Below are positions 15,455 to 25,133 of a stretch of DNA of 64,000 bases, one piece after another. Source of the stretch: Nocardioides speluncae (GTDB lineage: Bacteria > Actinomycetota > Actinomycetes > Propionibacteriales > Nocardioidaceae); the NCBI RefSeq assembly GCF_003121585.1, contig NZ_QEOO01000026.1:164472-228471 (forward strand). Reading direction: 5' to 3'. The notes under the pieces were generated by a model. That model did no database searches, was not told where the DNA came from, and saw nothing but the letters and a program-made list of their open reading frames with translations. The position numbers and the translations under genes were made by a program. How positions within the stretch are numbered: position 1 is the first letter of the stretch; each line of letters opens with the position of its first letter.

Positions 15455-16028
15455 GGGCTAGGAGGAGGTAGCGCTCGTCGGTGATCGGCTTGCCCCAGTA
15501 GACGGGCTCGGGGAGCGGGGTGACGGTGACGTCGGCGAACCGGGTGCGGACGATCTCCTCGCACCCTTCAGCGGTGAGGCCGGCGCCGGTGGACCAGCTG
15601 CCCTCGACGAGTACGACGCGACCGCCCGGCCGGAGCAGCTCGACCCACCGCCCGAACGCGGCCACCGGGTCCGGGAGTGCCCACAGCACGTGCCGGCTCA
15701 GCACCACGTCGTACGCCGCCGGCTCTAGCGCGGGAGCGGAGGCGTCGCCGACTCTGAAGCTCGCGGCCGGGACCTTCGCCGTCGCTCGGCGCACCATCTC
15801 GGGCGAGAAGTCGACGCCGTCGACGGCGTACCCCTCCTCGGTGAGCAGCAGCGAGAGGGTGCCGGTGCCGCAGCCGAGGTCGGCGACCCGCGCTGGCGCC
15901 GGCGGCAGTACGCCGAGCAGCAGCTCGCGCCAGGCGTCTCGGGTCGACGGATCGCCCAGCCCGTGGTCGGGCTCGTCGTCGAACCCCGCCGCCTCGGCGT
16001 CCCAGAGCTGCGGCGTCTGAGCGCTCAC
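15450..16028 (-). CDS. SAM-dependent methyltransferase
   Basis: This 192-aa class I methyltransferase has motif I RVADLGCGTGTLSLLL, the acidic end of strand 2 in VDGVDFSPEM, motif IV-like YDVVLSRHVLWALPDP and LRPGGRVVLVEGSW. It is of the small Methyltransf_11/25 kind with unknown substrate. The start is a GTG at 16028 that overlaps the stop of the upstream VOC gene (GTGA), giving a two-gene operon. Its final codons and TGA lie inside a copy of the 31-bp repeat family. Confidence 0.85.
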   Translation of the reverse strand: MSAQTPQLWDAEAAGFDDEPDHGLGDPSTRDAWRELLLGVLPPAPARVADLGCGTGTLSLLLTEEGYAVDGVDFSPEMVRRATAKVPAASFRVGDASAPALEPAAYDVVLSRHVLWALPDPVAAFGRWVELLRPGGRVVLVEGSWSTGAGLTAEGCEEIVRTRFADVTVTPLPEPVYWGKPITDERYLLLAR

Positions 16029-16426
16029 CAGACCAGTGTGTCGTCGGGGTGCGCGGTGGCGGGGGCGTCGTACTTGGGCTGGTAGAGCGTCATCGTGCCG
16101 GCGCCGGGGACCACGAGCTGGATCGTCGAGCCCCACTGCTCCTCGACGACCTCACCCTCGAAGCTCGCGCCGCGCTCGGTCAGCTCGGCAACGGTCGCGG
16201 CCAGGTCGTCGCACATCAGCGAGAGGTCGAACCGCTGATCGGTGCTGCCCTTCTCGCCGCCGTGCTCCCACGACGACGGGTGGCAGGCGAGTTCGCTCGG
16301 GCCGGTCTGGAAGATCAGCCAGCCGCCGCCGGTGTCGGCACCGGGAAACTGCAGCACGTCGCGGAAGAACGTCCGCGCAGCATCGGGGTCCTCGGCGTAC
16401 ACCAGGGTGTGCAGTGCGGTGATCAT
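16025..16426 (-). CDS. VOC (glyoxalase/bleomycin resistance fold) protein
   Basis: The 133-aa single-domain protein opens MITALHTLVYAEDPDAARTF, the first beta-alpha-beta unit of the vicinal oxygen chelate fold. It has a second module with LSLMCDDLAATVAELTERG and ends in GTMTLYQPKYDAP. Such proteins bind a metal and act as lyases, dioxygenases or drug-binding proteins; the substrate is unknown here. It is co-transcribed with the methyltransferase downstream. Confidence 0.8.
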   Translation of the reverse strand: MITALHTLVYAEDPDAARTFFRDVLQFPGADTGGGWLIFQTGPSELACHPSSWEHGGEKGSTDQRFDLSLMCDDLAATVAELTERGASFEGEVVEEQWGSTIQLVVPGAGTMTLYQPKYDAPATAHPDDTLVW

Positions 16427-16449
16427 GCAGCCGAGCCTAGGCCCAAATA

Positions 16450-16497
16450 GGTCGTGGGCCTCAGGGTGCGCGATGGCGCACGCTGAGGCCCACGACC
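16450..16497 (-). terminator. hairpin downstream of thioester surface protein gene
   Basis: A 15-bp perfect outer stem (GGTCGTGGGCCTCAG with CTGAGGCCCACGACC), one mismatch, then a 6-bp inner stem and a GATG loop lie 17 bp beyond the stop of the gene at 16515. No clear U-run follows. It most likely ends transcription of that gene before the VOC gene. Confidence 0.65.
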
Positions 16498-16514
16498 GGT
16501 TGCTCCCTGGTGGA

Positions 16515-17936
16515 TCAGGCCCTGACGCGGCGGCGGACGAGCAGGATGCCGCCTCCGACGAGGGCGCAGGCGAGGACGGCCAGGATGGCCAGGTTCGCCG
16601 GGGCGCCGGTGTCGGGAAGGGGACCGCTCGGGTTCTCCGGCTCACCGGGCGCCGAGGACGGCGTGTCCGACGGCTCCGGCGACTCGGACGGCGACGGGGT
16701 GGCCGACGGGGTGTCGGACGGCTCGTCGCACGGCTCGTCGGTGAACTCGTGGGTCCACTCGGTGGTGCCGGTCAGCGTGTAGCCGGCCTGCGGCTGCGCG
16801 GTGATGGTGACGGTGCCGGCGCCCGGGTGGGTGCCGGCCTCGACGACCTGACCGTCGACGTAGTAGTCGACGCCCTCGGTCTCCGGAACCGTGTAGGTGT
16901 CCTTCTCGATGCCGCACTCGTCGGCGAAGGAGGCCTCGGCCGGCGTGACCTCGGTCAGCGACTTGGTCCACGAGAACGTCGCGGTCGCAGACGCTGAGTC
17001 GACCCGCGGCTGCGCCAGGATCAGCGTCTGGGTGCGGGAGTTGGCGCCGAAGAAGATCCGGCCGGGACCGCTCAGGACCCGGTCGCCGGTGAGCGCCTCG
17101 ACGGCGGCCGAGCCGTCCGGCGTACCCTTCGCGACCCGGAGGAAGAACTTGTCGCCGTCGTCGACCTGCTTGCCGAGGCGAGCCTTGGCGCCGGTCTCGG
17201 TGACCAGCTCGGTGCCGGCGGGCAGGTCGGCCTTGAGCTCGACGCCGGTGACGTTCGACGAGACCGTGATCGGGCCGAGGTCGGTGCCGTCGGTGCCGGT
17301 GGCCGACTCCGGGGTCAGCGACAGCGAGACCGGCTCGGACTCGTCGGTGCCGACGTTGGCCTCGCCGGTGAGGTACTCGTAGAGCTTCCACACGTTCTGG
17401 TTGTCGCCCTGGACCTCGGTCAGGTCGATCCGCTCGCTGAAGTGCCACACCGACGACTGGGTCGCGGCGACGGCCTCTTCCTTGGTCAGGCCGGAGACGT
17501 CCACGCCCGCCGCCTGCAGCTGGGACACGATCTCGTCCAGGCTCAGCAGCGGGTAGGAGTGGTTGAGCACCCACAGCACCTTGCGCGCGTTCTCCGGGAA
17601 CTGGTTGCTGCCCGGGAAGTCGCTCCAGCTGCCTTCGCGCATGCCGGTGCCGGTGTCATTGCCGACCGACTGCTCGATGCAGTAGGTCATCAGGTCGTGC
17701 TCGGGGTTGTCGTCGACCCGCACCCGGAGCAGCGTGACGCTGCGGGCGCTGAGCTCCTCGCCGTTGCTGAACGCGACGCCGAGGCTCGGGAAGACACCTC
17801 CGCCCGCTTGCGGGTAGGGACCGGGGTCGGCCGCGGCCTGGCCGGGCATCGACAGGAACGAGAGAGCGAGTACGGCGATCAGGAACGTGGCGGCGCGCGA
17901 AAATGCCCGCCGGGCGGCGTGGGGGTGGGGGTTCAC
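16515..17936 (-). CDS. LPXTG-anchored thioester-domain (TQXA) surface protein
   Basis: The 473-aa exported protein has a signal peptide (RAATFLIAVLALSFLSMPGQ, then AAADPG), a thioester-domain signature with Cys86 in LMTYCIEQS and Gln160 in AVAATQSSVWHFS, and two or more beta-rich domains. A Ser/Pro/Glu/Asp/Thr stalk (about 405-438) and a sorting signal LPDTG at 440-444 follow, with a membrane helix and RRRVRA tail. In Gram-positive surface proteins such Cys-Gln pairs form an internal thioester that bonds covalently to a host or surface target. It is thus a likely sortase-anchored adhesin. No sortase gene is seen in the window. Confidence 0.85.
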   Translation of the reverse strand: MNPHPHAARRAFSRAATFLIAVLALSFLSMPGQAAADPGPYPQAGGGVFPSLGVAFSNGEELSARSVTLLRVRVDDNPEHDLMTYCIEQSVGNDTGTGMREGSWSDFPGSNQFPENARKVLWVLNHSYPLLSLDEIVSQLQAAGVDVSGLTKEEAVAATQSSVWHFSERIDLTEVQGDNQNVWKLYEYLTGEANVGTDESEPVSLSLTPESATGTDGTDLGPITVSSNVTGVELKADLPAGTELVTETGAKARLGKQVDDGDKFFLRVAKGTPDGSAAVEALTGDRVLSGPGRIFFGANSRTQTLILAQPRVDSASATATFSWTKSLTEVTPAEASFADECGIEKDTYTVPETEGVDYYVDGQVVEAGTHPGAGTVTITAQPQAGYTLTGTTEWTHEFTDEPCDEPSDTPSATPSPSESPEPSDTPSSAPGEPENPSGPLPDTGAPANLAILAVLACALVGGGILLVRRRVRA

Positions 17937-18066
17937 GAGATCCTCTGCGGGGTCGGTTCCGAGACCCGCGGGACGTTAGCGAAGGTTGACTGGAAAGTGC
18001 ACCTCAACAGTAGGGTTTGTCAGCCAATGTCCGGTTTTGTCCGCACCCTCGGCAGTCCCCGAGAGG

Positions 18067-18560
18067 CTAAGGAGTGTCGACGCCCAGCAGGCGGGCGAAG
18101 CACACCGACTCGGGTTCGTCCCGGTAGTACCCGAAGTTCTCGATCTCGGTGTAACCGCAGCGCTGGTAGAAGGCGATCGCCTCGGGCTGCTTGGTCCCGG
18201 TCTCGAGGATCGTGACCTCGGCTCCGGCCTCGCGCGCGGTCCGCTCCAGGTGCTCGAGTACGGCGGCCGCGACGCCGCCGCGTCGGGCCGACGGTACGAC
18301 GTACATCCGCTTGATCTCGGCCGCGTTCTTGGTGCCGAGGGCGAGTACGTCGTCACGCAGCCGCCAGGCACCGGTCGCGACCGGGGTGTCGCCGTCGTAG
18401 GCCACCACGAAGGTCCCGCGCGGGAGCTCGAAGGTGTCCGGCTCCAGCGGGGTGTCGTCACGGCCGCCGTAGCGGACGACGTACTCCTGCTGCACCTCCT
18501 CGACCAGCAGCGCCGCGTCGGCGTGGGTGATCGGCAGCCGCTCGATCCGAAGTCGCTCGC

Positions 18561-18573
<13 letters not shown>
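18067..18573 (-). CDS. GNAT-family N-acetyltransferase
   Basis: The 168-aa protein has the GNAT core: strand-turn KRMYVVPSARRGGVAAAVLE with the acetyl-CoA loop (RRGGVA), then AEVTILETGTKQPEAIAFYQ and CGYTEIENFGYYRDEPE near the C-terminus. The IENFGYYR ending is common in YncA/ElaA-like acetyltransferases. The substrate is unknown. ATG 18573 is chosen since it begins the first beta strand; it overlaps the upstream membrane protein gene by 13 bp, so the two are co-transcribed. Confidence 0.82.
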
Positions 18574-20081
<1,508 letters not shown>

Positions 20082-20086
20082 GGCGC

Positions 20087-20149
20087 GATAGTCCAGAACG
20101 TTTGACATCAATTTTTGGCGCCAGCTGATGTCAAACGTTCTGGACTATC
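20087..20149. terminator. bidirectional hairpin, 24-bp perfect stem
   Basis: GATAGTCCAGAACGTTTGAC... (20087-20110) is perfectly complementary to 20126-20149, with a 15-base loop that holds a T5 run. It fills the space between the convergent serC and response regulator genes and can end transcription from both sides. Confidence 0.8.
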
Positions 20150-20152
20150 CGC

Positions 20153-20803
20153 TCACCGCGGCTGGGCGTTGAGGTATTCGATGACGGCCAGGACTCGGCG
20201 GTGTCCGTCGGTGGAGGTCTCGGCGAGGCCGAGCTTGTGCAGGACGTTCGCGACGTGGGTCTCCACGGTGCGCTCGGTCAGCGTGAGCCGGTCGGCGATG
20301 CCGCGGTTGGTGCGGCCCTCGGCCATCAGCGCCAGTACGTCGTTCTCGCGCGGGGTGAGCGTCGCCAGCCGGGAGCGCTGCTGGCGGCCGCCGATCAGCC
20401 GAACCACTACCTCCGGGTCGAGCGCCGAGCCGCCGGCCGCGACCCGCTGCAGCGCGTCCAGGAAGTCGTCGACGTCGAGCACCCTGTCCTTCAGCAGATA
20501 GCCGAAGCGGCCGGAGGCGACCAGCGCGACCGAGTGCCGGGTCTCGATGTGCTGGGACAGCAGCAGGATGCCGAGGTCCGGGAACTCGGCACGGGCCTCG
20601 GCGGCCGCACGGGCGCCGTCGTCGTCGAGATCGGGCGGCATCCGGATGTCGAGTACGGCGAGGTCGGGCGCCGTACGCCGGATCTCGGCCAGCGCGGTGG
20701 GCGCGTCCGCGGCCGTGGCGACCACGTCGTGACCGGCGTCCTGCACCAGCAGCGACAGTCCCTCGCGGAACAGCGCCGAGTCCTCACCGATCACGATCCG
20801 CAC
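20153..20803 (-). CDS. NarL-family response regulator
   Basis: The 216-aa regulator has a receiver domain (VRIVIGEDSALFREG; phosphoacceptor Asp52 in LAVLDIRMPPDLDDDG; Lys in GYLLKDRV) and a LuxR HTH (LTPRENDVLALMAEGRTNRG, then LTERTVETHVANVLHKL). The DLDDDG insert after the phosphorylation site is a common feature of this actinobacterial subgroup. Start is a GTG at 20803 that lies inside the 3' end of the kinase gene (13-bp overlap), so expression is coupled to it. Confidence 0.9.
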   Translation of the reverse strand: MRIVIGEDSALFREGLSLLVQDAGHDVVATAADAPTALAEIRRTAPDLAVLDIRMPPDLDDDGARAAAEARAEFPDLGILLLSQHIETRHSVALVASGRFGYLLKDRVLDVDDFLDALQRVAAGGSALDPEVVVRLIGGRQQRSRLATLTPRENDVLALMAEGRTNRGIADRLTLTERTVETHVANVLHKLGLAETSTDGHRRVLAVIEYLNAQPR

Positions 20804-22746
20804 GGCAGCACCGCCTCGATCCGGGTGCCTTGTCCAGGCGGGCTGGTGACGCCGATCGAGCCGCCGAGCGCGGCAACCCGGTCGCGCAGCCCGGCGAGGC
20901 CGCTGCCCGCCTTCACCACGGCGCCGCCGCGGCCGTCGTCGGTGACGAGTACGGCGACGCTGTCGTCGTGCTGGCGGACCACCAGGTCGATCGCGCCGGC
21001 CTCGGCGTGCTTCACCGCGTTGGCGAGCGCCTCGCTGGCGACGTAGTAGGCGGTGGTGCTGACGTGGTCGGGCAGGGCGCCGGTCTCCAGCTCGACCGTC
21101 ACCGGCAGCGGGATGCCCTGGGTGAGGCTGGCCAGGGCGGCGGGCAGGCCGTCGTCCAGGCAGCTCGGCCGCAGTCCGTGCGCGATCTGGCGCAGCTCGC
21201 CGACCGCCGTACCCAGCTCGGCGACCGCGCCGTCGAGCACCGAGTCCACGTCGACGGTGCCGTCGACCAGGTGACGCTGCGCCAGCCGCAGCGACATCCC
21301 GAGCGAGACCAGCCGCTGCTGGGCACCGTCGTGGAGGTCGAGCTCGAGCCGCTTGCGCTCCTCGTAGCCGGCCCGCAGCAGCCGCGACCGGCTGGCCTCG
21401 ACGTCGCGGAGCGCCTGCGCCAGCTCCAGCCGCAGCCGGGCGATCTCGACGACCAGGCCGCTGGCTTCCGCCACGTCGCGCATCAGCCACGGCGCCGCCG
21501 AGGCCGCTGCGACGAGTACGCCGACCACCTCGTCACCGACCGTGATGGTCTGCGCGCCCGGCCCGGACGGCACCGGCCGGCCGTCGCGGTCGCGGAACCC
21601 CTCACCGCCCGGCACGACGTACCCGATCCGCAGCTCGGGGTCGGCCAGCGCCCGCCGGAGCACCGGCTCCAGCTGTTCGGGCACCGCCTCGCCGCGGTGC
21701 ACGCGCGTGCGAAGGTCCTCGATCGCAGCGAGCGCCCGAGCCCGGGCCGGGTAGAGCCGGCGGCCAACCGAGTCGACCAGGCGCGGCCGGAGCGTGCCGA
21801 GTGCCAGCGCCGACGCCGCCGTCGCGATCACCGCCAGCACCGTCGAGCCGCCGGCGAGTGCCAGCCCGGTGACCGCCGAGACGACCGTGAAGACCAGCAG
21901 CAGGCCGGCGCCGATGATCCCGTAGACCGTGGTCAGTACCAGCGCCCGGTCGACGTCGTACAGGTCGTGCCGGATCACCGCGACCGCTGCCGCGATCGGG
22001 AACGCCAGGAACATGAACAGCAGCCCGATCACGACCAGATCCGGCCCGTCCAGCACCAGGTAGCTGAGCCAGCACACCAGCAGCGTCAGCGGCAGCGAGA
22101 TGCCGGCCAGCGCGAGCATCCGGAGCTGGCGGCGGGCCACCTCGCCGGAGCGCCGGTAGCGGACGACCGCGGAGGCGAGCGAGGCGATCAGCGTGGCCAT
22201 GAAGGCGGGGAGGACCACGAACAGCGCGGCAGCCATCCACTCGACCTCGGGATGCTGCCGGTCCTCGAACGGCGCCGGGTAGGGCCACGGGATCAGCGCC
22301 GCGACCACGAAGAAGACCGAGATCACGACCAGCAGCGCGATCGGCACCACCCGCCACCGCCGGCTCGGCAGCCGGCCGTCGGGGAAGTGGAGCAGCAGCA
22401 GCGCCATCGGCACGTAGAGCAGCATCCAGCTCCCCTCGCGGGCAGCGACGAACCAGAGCGGCGCCGGCAGCTCACCGGCCCCGGCGACGATGGCATACCC
22501 GGTCATCGAGGTGTCGAACACCGCCACGAACGCCCCGAGCATCAGGATCGGGCCGACCGCGTTGGCGGGGGCATGCCGGGAGACCAGCACCGCCGCGCCA
22601 GCGGCGACCGCGGCGAGCAGCACGCCCACGGCAACCTCGACGCCGGCGCGGAGCTCGGGAGCGACCGCGAGCGCGACCAGCCCGGGCAGCATCGCGACGG
22701 CTGTGAGACCGCCGAGCGCCCAGGTCAGGATCCGCGCCGCTGGCAT
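20791..22746 (-). CDS. multi-pass sensor histidine kinase (HisKA_3 type)
   Basis: The 651-aa kinase has about 8-10 membrane segments in its first 350 residues (for example LLYVPMALLLLHFPDG and VVPIALLVVISVFFVVAAL), a GAF-like linker domain, the HisKA_3 helix ERKRLELDLHDGAQQRLVS with the phosphoacceptor His, an N-box YYVASEALANAVKHAEA, and G-boxes DDGRGG and GSGLAGLRDRVAALGGS. The seven-helix-like sensor half is seen in many actinobacterial kinases with unknown ligands. ATG 22746 is preferred; the longer frame covers the divergent promoter. Confidence 0.9.
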   Translation of the reverse strand: MPAARILTWALGGLTAVAMLPGLVALAVAPELRAGVEVAVGVLLAAVAAGAAVLVSRHAPANAVGPILMLGAFVAVFDTSMTGYAIVAGAGELPAPLWFVAAREGSWMLLYVPMALLLLHFPDGRLPSRRWRVVPIALLVVISVFFVVAALIPWPYPAPFEDRQHPEVEWMAAALFVVLPAFMATLIASLASAVVRYRRSGEVARRQLRMLALAGISLPLTLLVCWLSYLVLDGPDLVVIGLLFMFLAFPIAAAVAVIRHDLYDVDRALVLTTVYGIIGAGLLLVFTVVSAVTGLALAGGSTVLAVIATAASALALGTLRPRLVDSVGRRLYPARARALAAIEDLRTRVHRGEAVPEQLEPVLRRALADPELRIGYVVPGGEGFRDRDGRPVPSGPGAQTITVGDEVVGVLVAAASAAPWLMRDVAEASGLVVEIARLRLELAQALRDVEASRSRLLRAGYEERKRLELDLHDGAQQRLVSLGMSLRLAQRHLVDGTVDVDSVLDGAVAELGTAVGELRQIAHGLRPSCLDDGLPAALASLTQGIPLPVTVELETGALPDHVSTTAYYVASEALANAVKHAEAGAIDLVVRQHDDSVAVLVTDDGRGGAVVKAGSGLAGLRDRVAALGGSIGVTSPPGQGTRIEAVLPCGS

Positions 22747-22780
22747 ACGCCCAACGGTAGGTGCGCGCGGACCCCGCCGC

Positions 22781-22798
22781 CTCCGTATTGGCACGGAG
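22781..22798. promoter_or_regulatory. inverted repeat upstream of membrane protein gene
   Basis: CTCCGT-ATTGGC-ACGGAG lies between the divergent kinase gene (start 22746) and the membrane protein gene (start 22896). It is a possible site for the adjacent response regulator; the arms are short, so confidence is low. Confidence 0.35.
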
Positions 22799-22895
22799 AC
22801 CAGGTCGGGTGGTCGCCACGATCCGCCCACCCGGTCCGCCGGTCGACAGTGGAGCTCCACCGACGCTGATCCGCGTTCACCGAAGGAGCCAGACC

Positions 22896-23606
22896 ATGAC
22901 CACCACCGCACCGGCGGCCGCACGTGCCGACGTACGCGACCTGCGCCGCACCTGGCGCGTGCTGCTCGCCTGCCTGCTGCCGATCGGACCGCTCGGCGTG
23001 CTGATCACCCGGGCCGCGATGCCCTACTGGACCGACCAGGACGAGGCCACGATGGTCGCCAACATCGCCGACTCACCGGGCCGCTCGGAGGTGATGATCT
23101 GGGCGTTCGGACTGACCTTCCCCGCACTGGTGCTCGGCCCGCTCGTGGTCGGCTACCTGGCCCGCCGCGGCGCGCCACGGCTGGCGACCTGGGGCGCCGC
23201 GCTGTCGTTCCTGGGCTTCGTGATGGCCGGCGCGATCGGCTCGACCGACCTGCTCACCCACGTGATGGCGCAGGACGGGTACGACGCCGCCACCGTCGTC
23301 GACGTCACCAAGCTGACCATGGCGCACCCGTTCGCCGTACTCGGCATCGGCGTGTTCATCATCGGCCACATCGTCGGCATGATCCTGCTCGGCATCGCGG
23401 TGGCGAAGGCCGGCGTGGTAGCCCGCTGGGTCGGCATCGCGCTCGCCGTCTCGCAGCCGTTCCACCTGGTGTCCGCGGTGATCCTGCCCAGCCGGATCCT
23501 CGACCTGACCCTGGGCTGGGGCCTGACCACGCTGGCGTTCGTGATGATCGCGCGGGCGCTGCTGCGGATGAGCGACGACGAGTTCGACCCGCGGCCTGCT
23601 GCCTAG
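22896..23606 (+). CDS. multi-pass membrane protein of unknown function
   Basis: The 236-aa protein has six to seven membrane segments, including VLLACLLPIGPLGVLITRA, LTFPALVLGPLVVGYLA, FAVLGIGVFIIGHIVGMILL and WVGIALAVSQPFHLVSAVIL. It resembles small uncharacterised actinobacterial membrane proteins that often accompany two-component systems. RBS GAAGGAG is 7 bases before the ATG. Being divergent from the kinase/regulator pair, it is a likely target of that system. Its stop codon TAG overlaps the stop codon of the convergent macrodomain gene within CTAG. Confidence 0.75.
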   Translation: MTTTAPAAARADVRDLRRTWRVLLACLLPIGPLGVLITRAAMPYWTDQDEATMVANIADSPGRSEVMIWAFGLTFPALVLGPLVVGYLARRGAPRLATWGAALSFLGFVMAGAIGSTDLLTHVMAQDGYDAATVVDVTKLTMAHPFAVLGIGVFIIGHIVGMILLGIAVAKAGVVARWVGIALAVSQPFHLVSAVILPSRILDLTLGWGLTTLAFVMIARALLRMSDDEFDPRPAA

Positions 23607-24100
23607 CTCGTGACTGCGGCCCTGACGGCGTCGTATGTCGGCTGGTCGAAGGCCACCAGCCGGGCCTCCTCGACCTCGGTCGGGGAGGCCCGCAGCGTCT
23701 CCACGGCGGCCGCGATCGCGTCGTCCTTGGGCCAGCCGTAGACGCCGGCACTCACCAGCGGGAAGGCGACGGTCGTCGCGCCGAGCTCGTCGGCAACTGC
23801 CAGCGCCCGGGCGTAGCAGGAGGTCAGCAACGACCGGTCGCGCTGGCCGGCGGTGTAGTTGGGCCCGACGACATGGATGACCCACCGCGCGGCCATGTCC
23901 CCGGCCGTCGTCCAGCCGGCGTCGCCGGTAGCCAGGCCACGTGGGAACCGGCGTACGCAGTCGGCCAGCACCTCCGGCCCGCCCGCCAGGTGAATCGCTC
24001 CGTCCACGCCACCACCGCCGCGCATCGCGTTGTTCGCCGCGTTGACGACCGCGTCGACCTGCTGCCGGGTGATGTCGCCCTGGACCACGGTGAGCTGCAT
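23603..24100 (-). CDS. macrodomain protein (O-acetyl-ADP-ribose deacetylase type)
   Basis: The 165-aa single macrodomain starts MQLTVVQGDITRQQVDAVVN and has the ADP-ribose-binding AANNAMRGGGGVDGAIHLAG, the loop VIHVVGPNYTAGQRD and FPLVSAGVYGWPKDDA. This is the TARG1/YmdB-type MacroD set of motifs, so it likely removes ADP-ribose from proteins or deacetylates O-acetyl-ADP-ribose. Its 3' end overlaps the convergent membrane protein gene by 4 bases. No ADP-ribosyltransferase gene is seen nearby. Confidence 0.88.
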   Translation of the reverse strand: MQLTVVQGDITRQQVDAVVNAANNAMRGGGGVDGAIHLAGGPEVLADCVRRFPRGLATGDAGWTTAGDMAARWVIHVVGPNYTAGQRDRSLLTSCYARALAVADELGATTVAFPLVSAGVYGWPKDDAIAAAVETLRASPTEVEEARLVAFDQPTYDAVRAAVTS

Positions 24101-24125
24101 CTGCTCAGTGTCCCGGATAGTCCGT

Positions 24126-25133
24126 CTAGCGCGGCCGCAGCGACCTGACGAGTACGACGAGCGCGGCGATGCCGAAGGCGGTGCCGACCACCCAGGGCCA
24201 GGCTTCGCGCGAGGCGGCCTGTTCGTCGCCGTCCGGCGCCTCGTCGCGGGGCTTGGTGGACGGGCTGTCCTCAGGGCTTTCACTGGGAGTCGGCGCGGGC
24301 GGTGTGACCGCCCGGCGGACCTCGCGGGGCAGATTGAGCCGCAGCAGTGGCGCCTGCACGCCCTCCGACGACAGGAAGACCGCACCGGCCGGCGACACCG
24401 CGACTCCCTCGCCCTGTTCCTGGGCCGGCAGCCCGAAGCCGCCGACGACCGCGAGCGAGGGCCAGGTGTAGACCACGGCCCGCCCGTAGGAGCGGACGAT
24501 CAGGTGCTTGCCGTCGGGGAAGAACGCCGCATCGGTCGCCATCCCGAGGACCGAGCCACTCGCGCGCATCTGATGCGTCTTCCCCGGCACCAGCTCCCGC
24601 GGCGCGGCGTACACGGTGCCGCCGAGGAAGGCCTTGGAGACCACGAACAGCTGACCGGTCCGCGGGTGGGTCAGCAGCGACTCGGCATCGTGAGCGCCGT
24701 CGGGATAGCTGAGCTCGACGACGTCGGCGTCGACCTCGCGGTCCTGGTCGCCGTACGGCACTCGGGCCACCTCGACCGACGACCGCGACTCGGTGTTGTC
24801 GCCGATGTCGGCGACCCAGACCTCGCCGTCGCCCGCGGGGGCCAGCGCCTCGACGTCCTCCGGCTCGCCCGACCAGCGGGTGACGCCGACGGTGCGGCCG
24901 GTCTTCAGCGAGACCGTGAAGATCCGGCCGGAGTCGCCCGAGTCGTTGGTGGTGACCGCGAGATCGTCGGCGACCACCAGCCCGCTGGACTCGATGATCT
25001 CCGGGTCCTGGAACCTGGTGACCACCTTGGCCCGCTGGCCGTCCGGCACCGCGGCCGCGCCGAGCAGGAACGGCGTCGCCAGCAGTACGGCGCCGATCAC
25101 CTGGCCGGTCCGTGCGCCGCGCGTGTCAGCCAC
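24126..25133 (-). CDS. exported beta-propeller-like protein with C-terminal anchor
   Basis: The 335-aa product has an N-terminal signal segment (VIGAVLLATPFLLGAAAVP), a repeated beta-strand body with strand-loop units such as SSGLVVADDLAVTTNDSGDS, VWVADIGDNTESRSSVEV and EGVAVSPAGAVFLSSEG, a Pro/Ser/Glu linker, and a C-terminal membrane helix (WVVGTAFGIAALVVLV) with an RSLRPR tail. It probably folds as a beta-propeller outside the cell, tethered to the membrane. The DIGDN motif is seen in propellers of unknown function. The gene overlaps the upstream methyltransferase gene by 8 bp. Confidence 0.72.
   Translation of the reverse strand: MADTRGARTGQVIGAVLLATPFLLGAAAVPDGQRAKVVTRFQDPEIIESSGLVVADDLAVTTNDSGDSGRIFTVSLKTGRTVGVTRWSGEPEDVEALAPAGDGEVWVADIGDNTESRSSVEVARVPYGDQDREVDADVVELSYPDGAHDAESLLTHPRTGQLFVVSKAFLGGTVYAAPRELVPGKTHQMRASGSVLGMATDAAFFPDGKHLIVRSYGRAVVYTWPSLAVVGGFGLPAQEQGEGVAVSPAGAVFLSSEGVQAPLLRLNLPREVRRAVTPPAPTPSESPEDSPSTKPRDEAPDGDEQAASREAWPWVVGTAFGIAALVVLVRSLRPR

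Noticed and set aside
20830..22869. 679-codon open frame antisense to the large histidine kinase
   Set aside because: Low-complexity His/Arg/Gln/Asp-rich translation caused by codon bias of the real gene on the other strand.
24126..25133. Sortase-anchored or S-layer protein
   Set aside because: There is a C-terminal membrane helix but no LPxTG-like motif before it.
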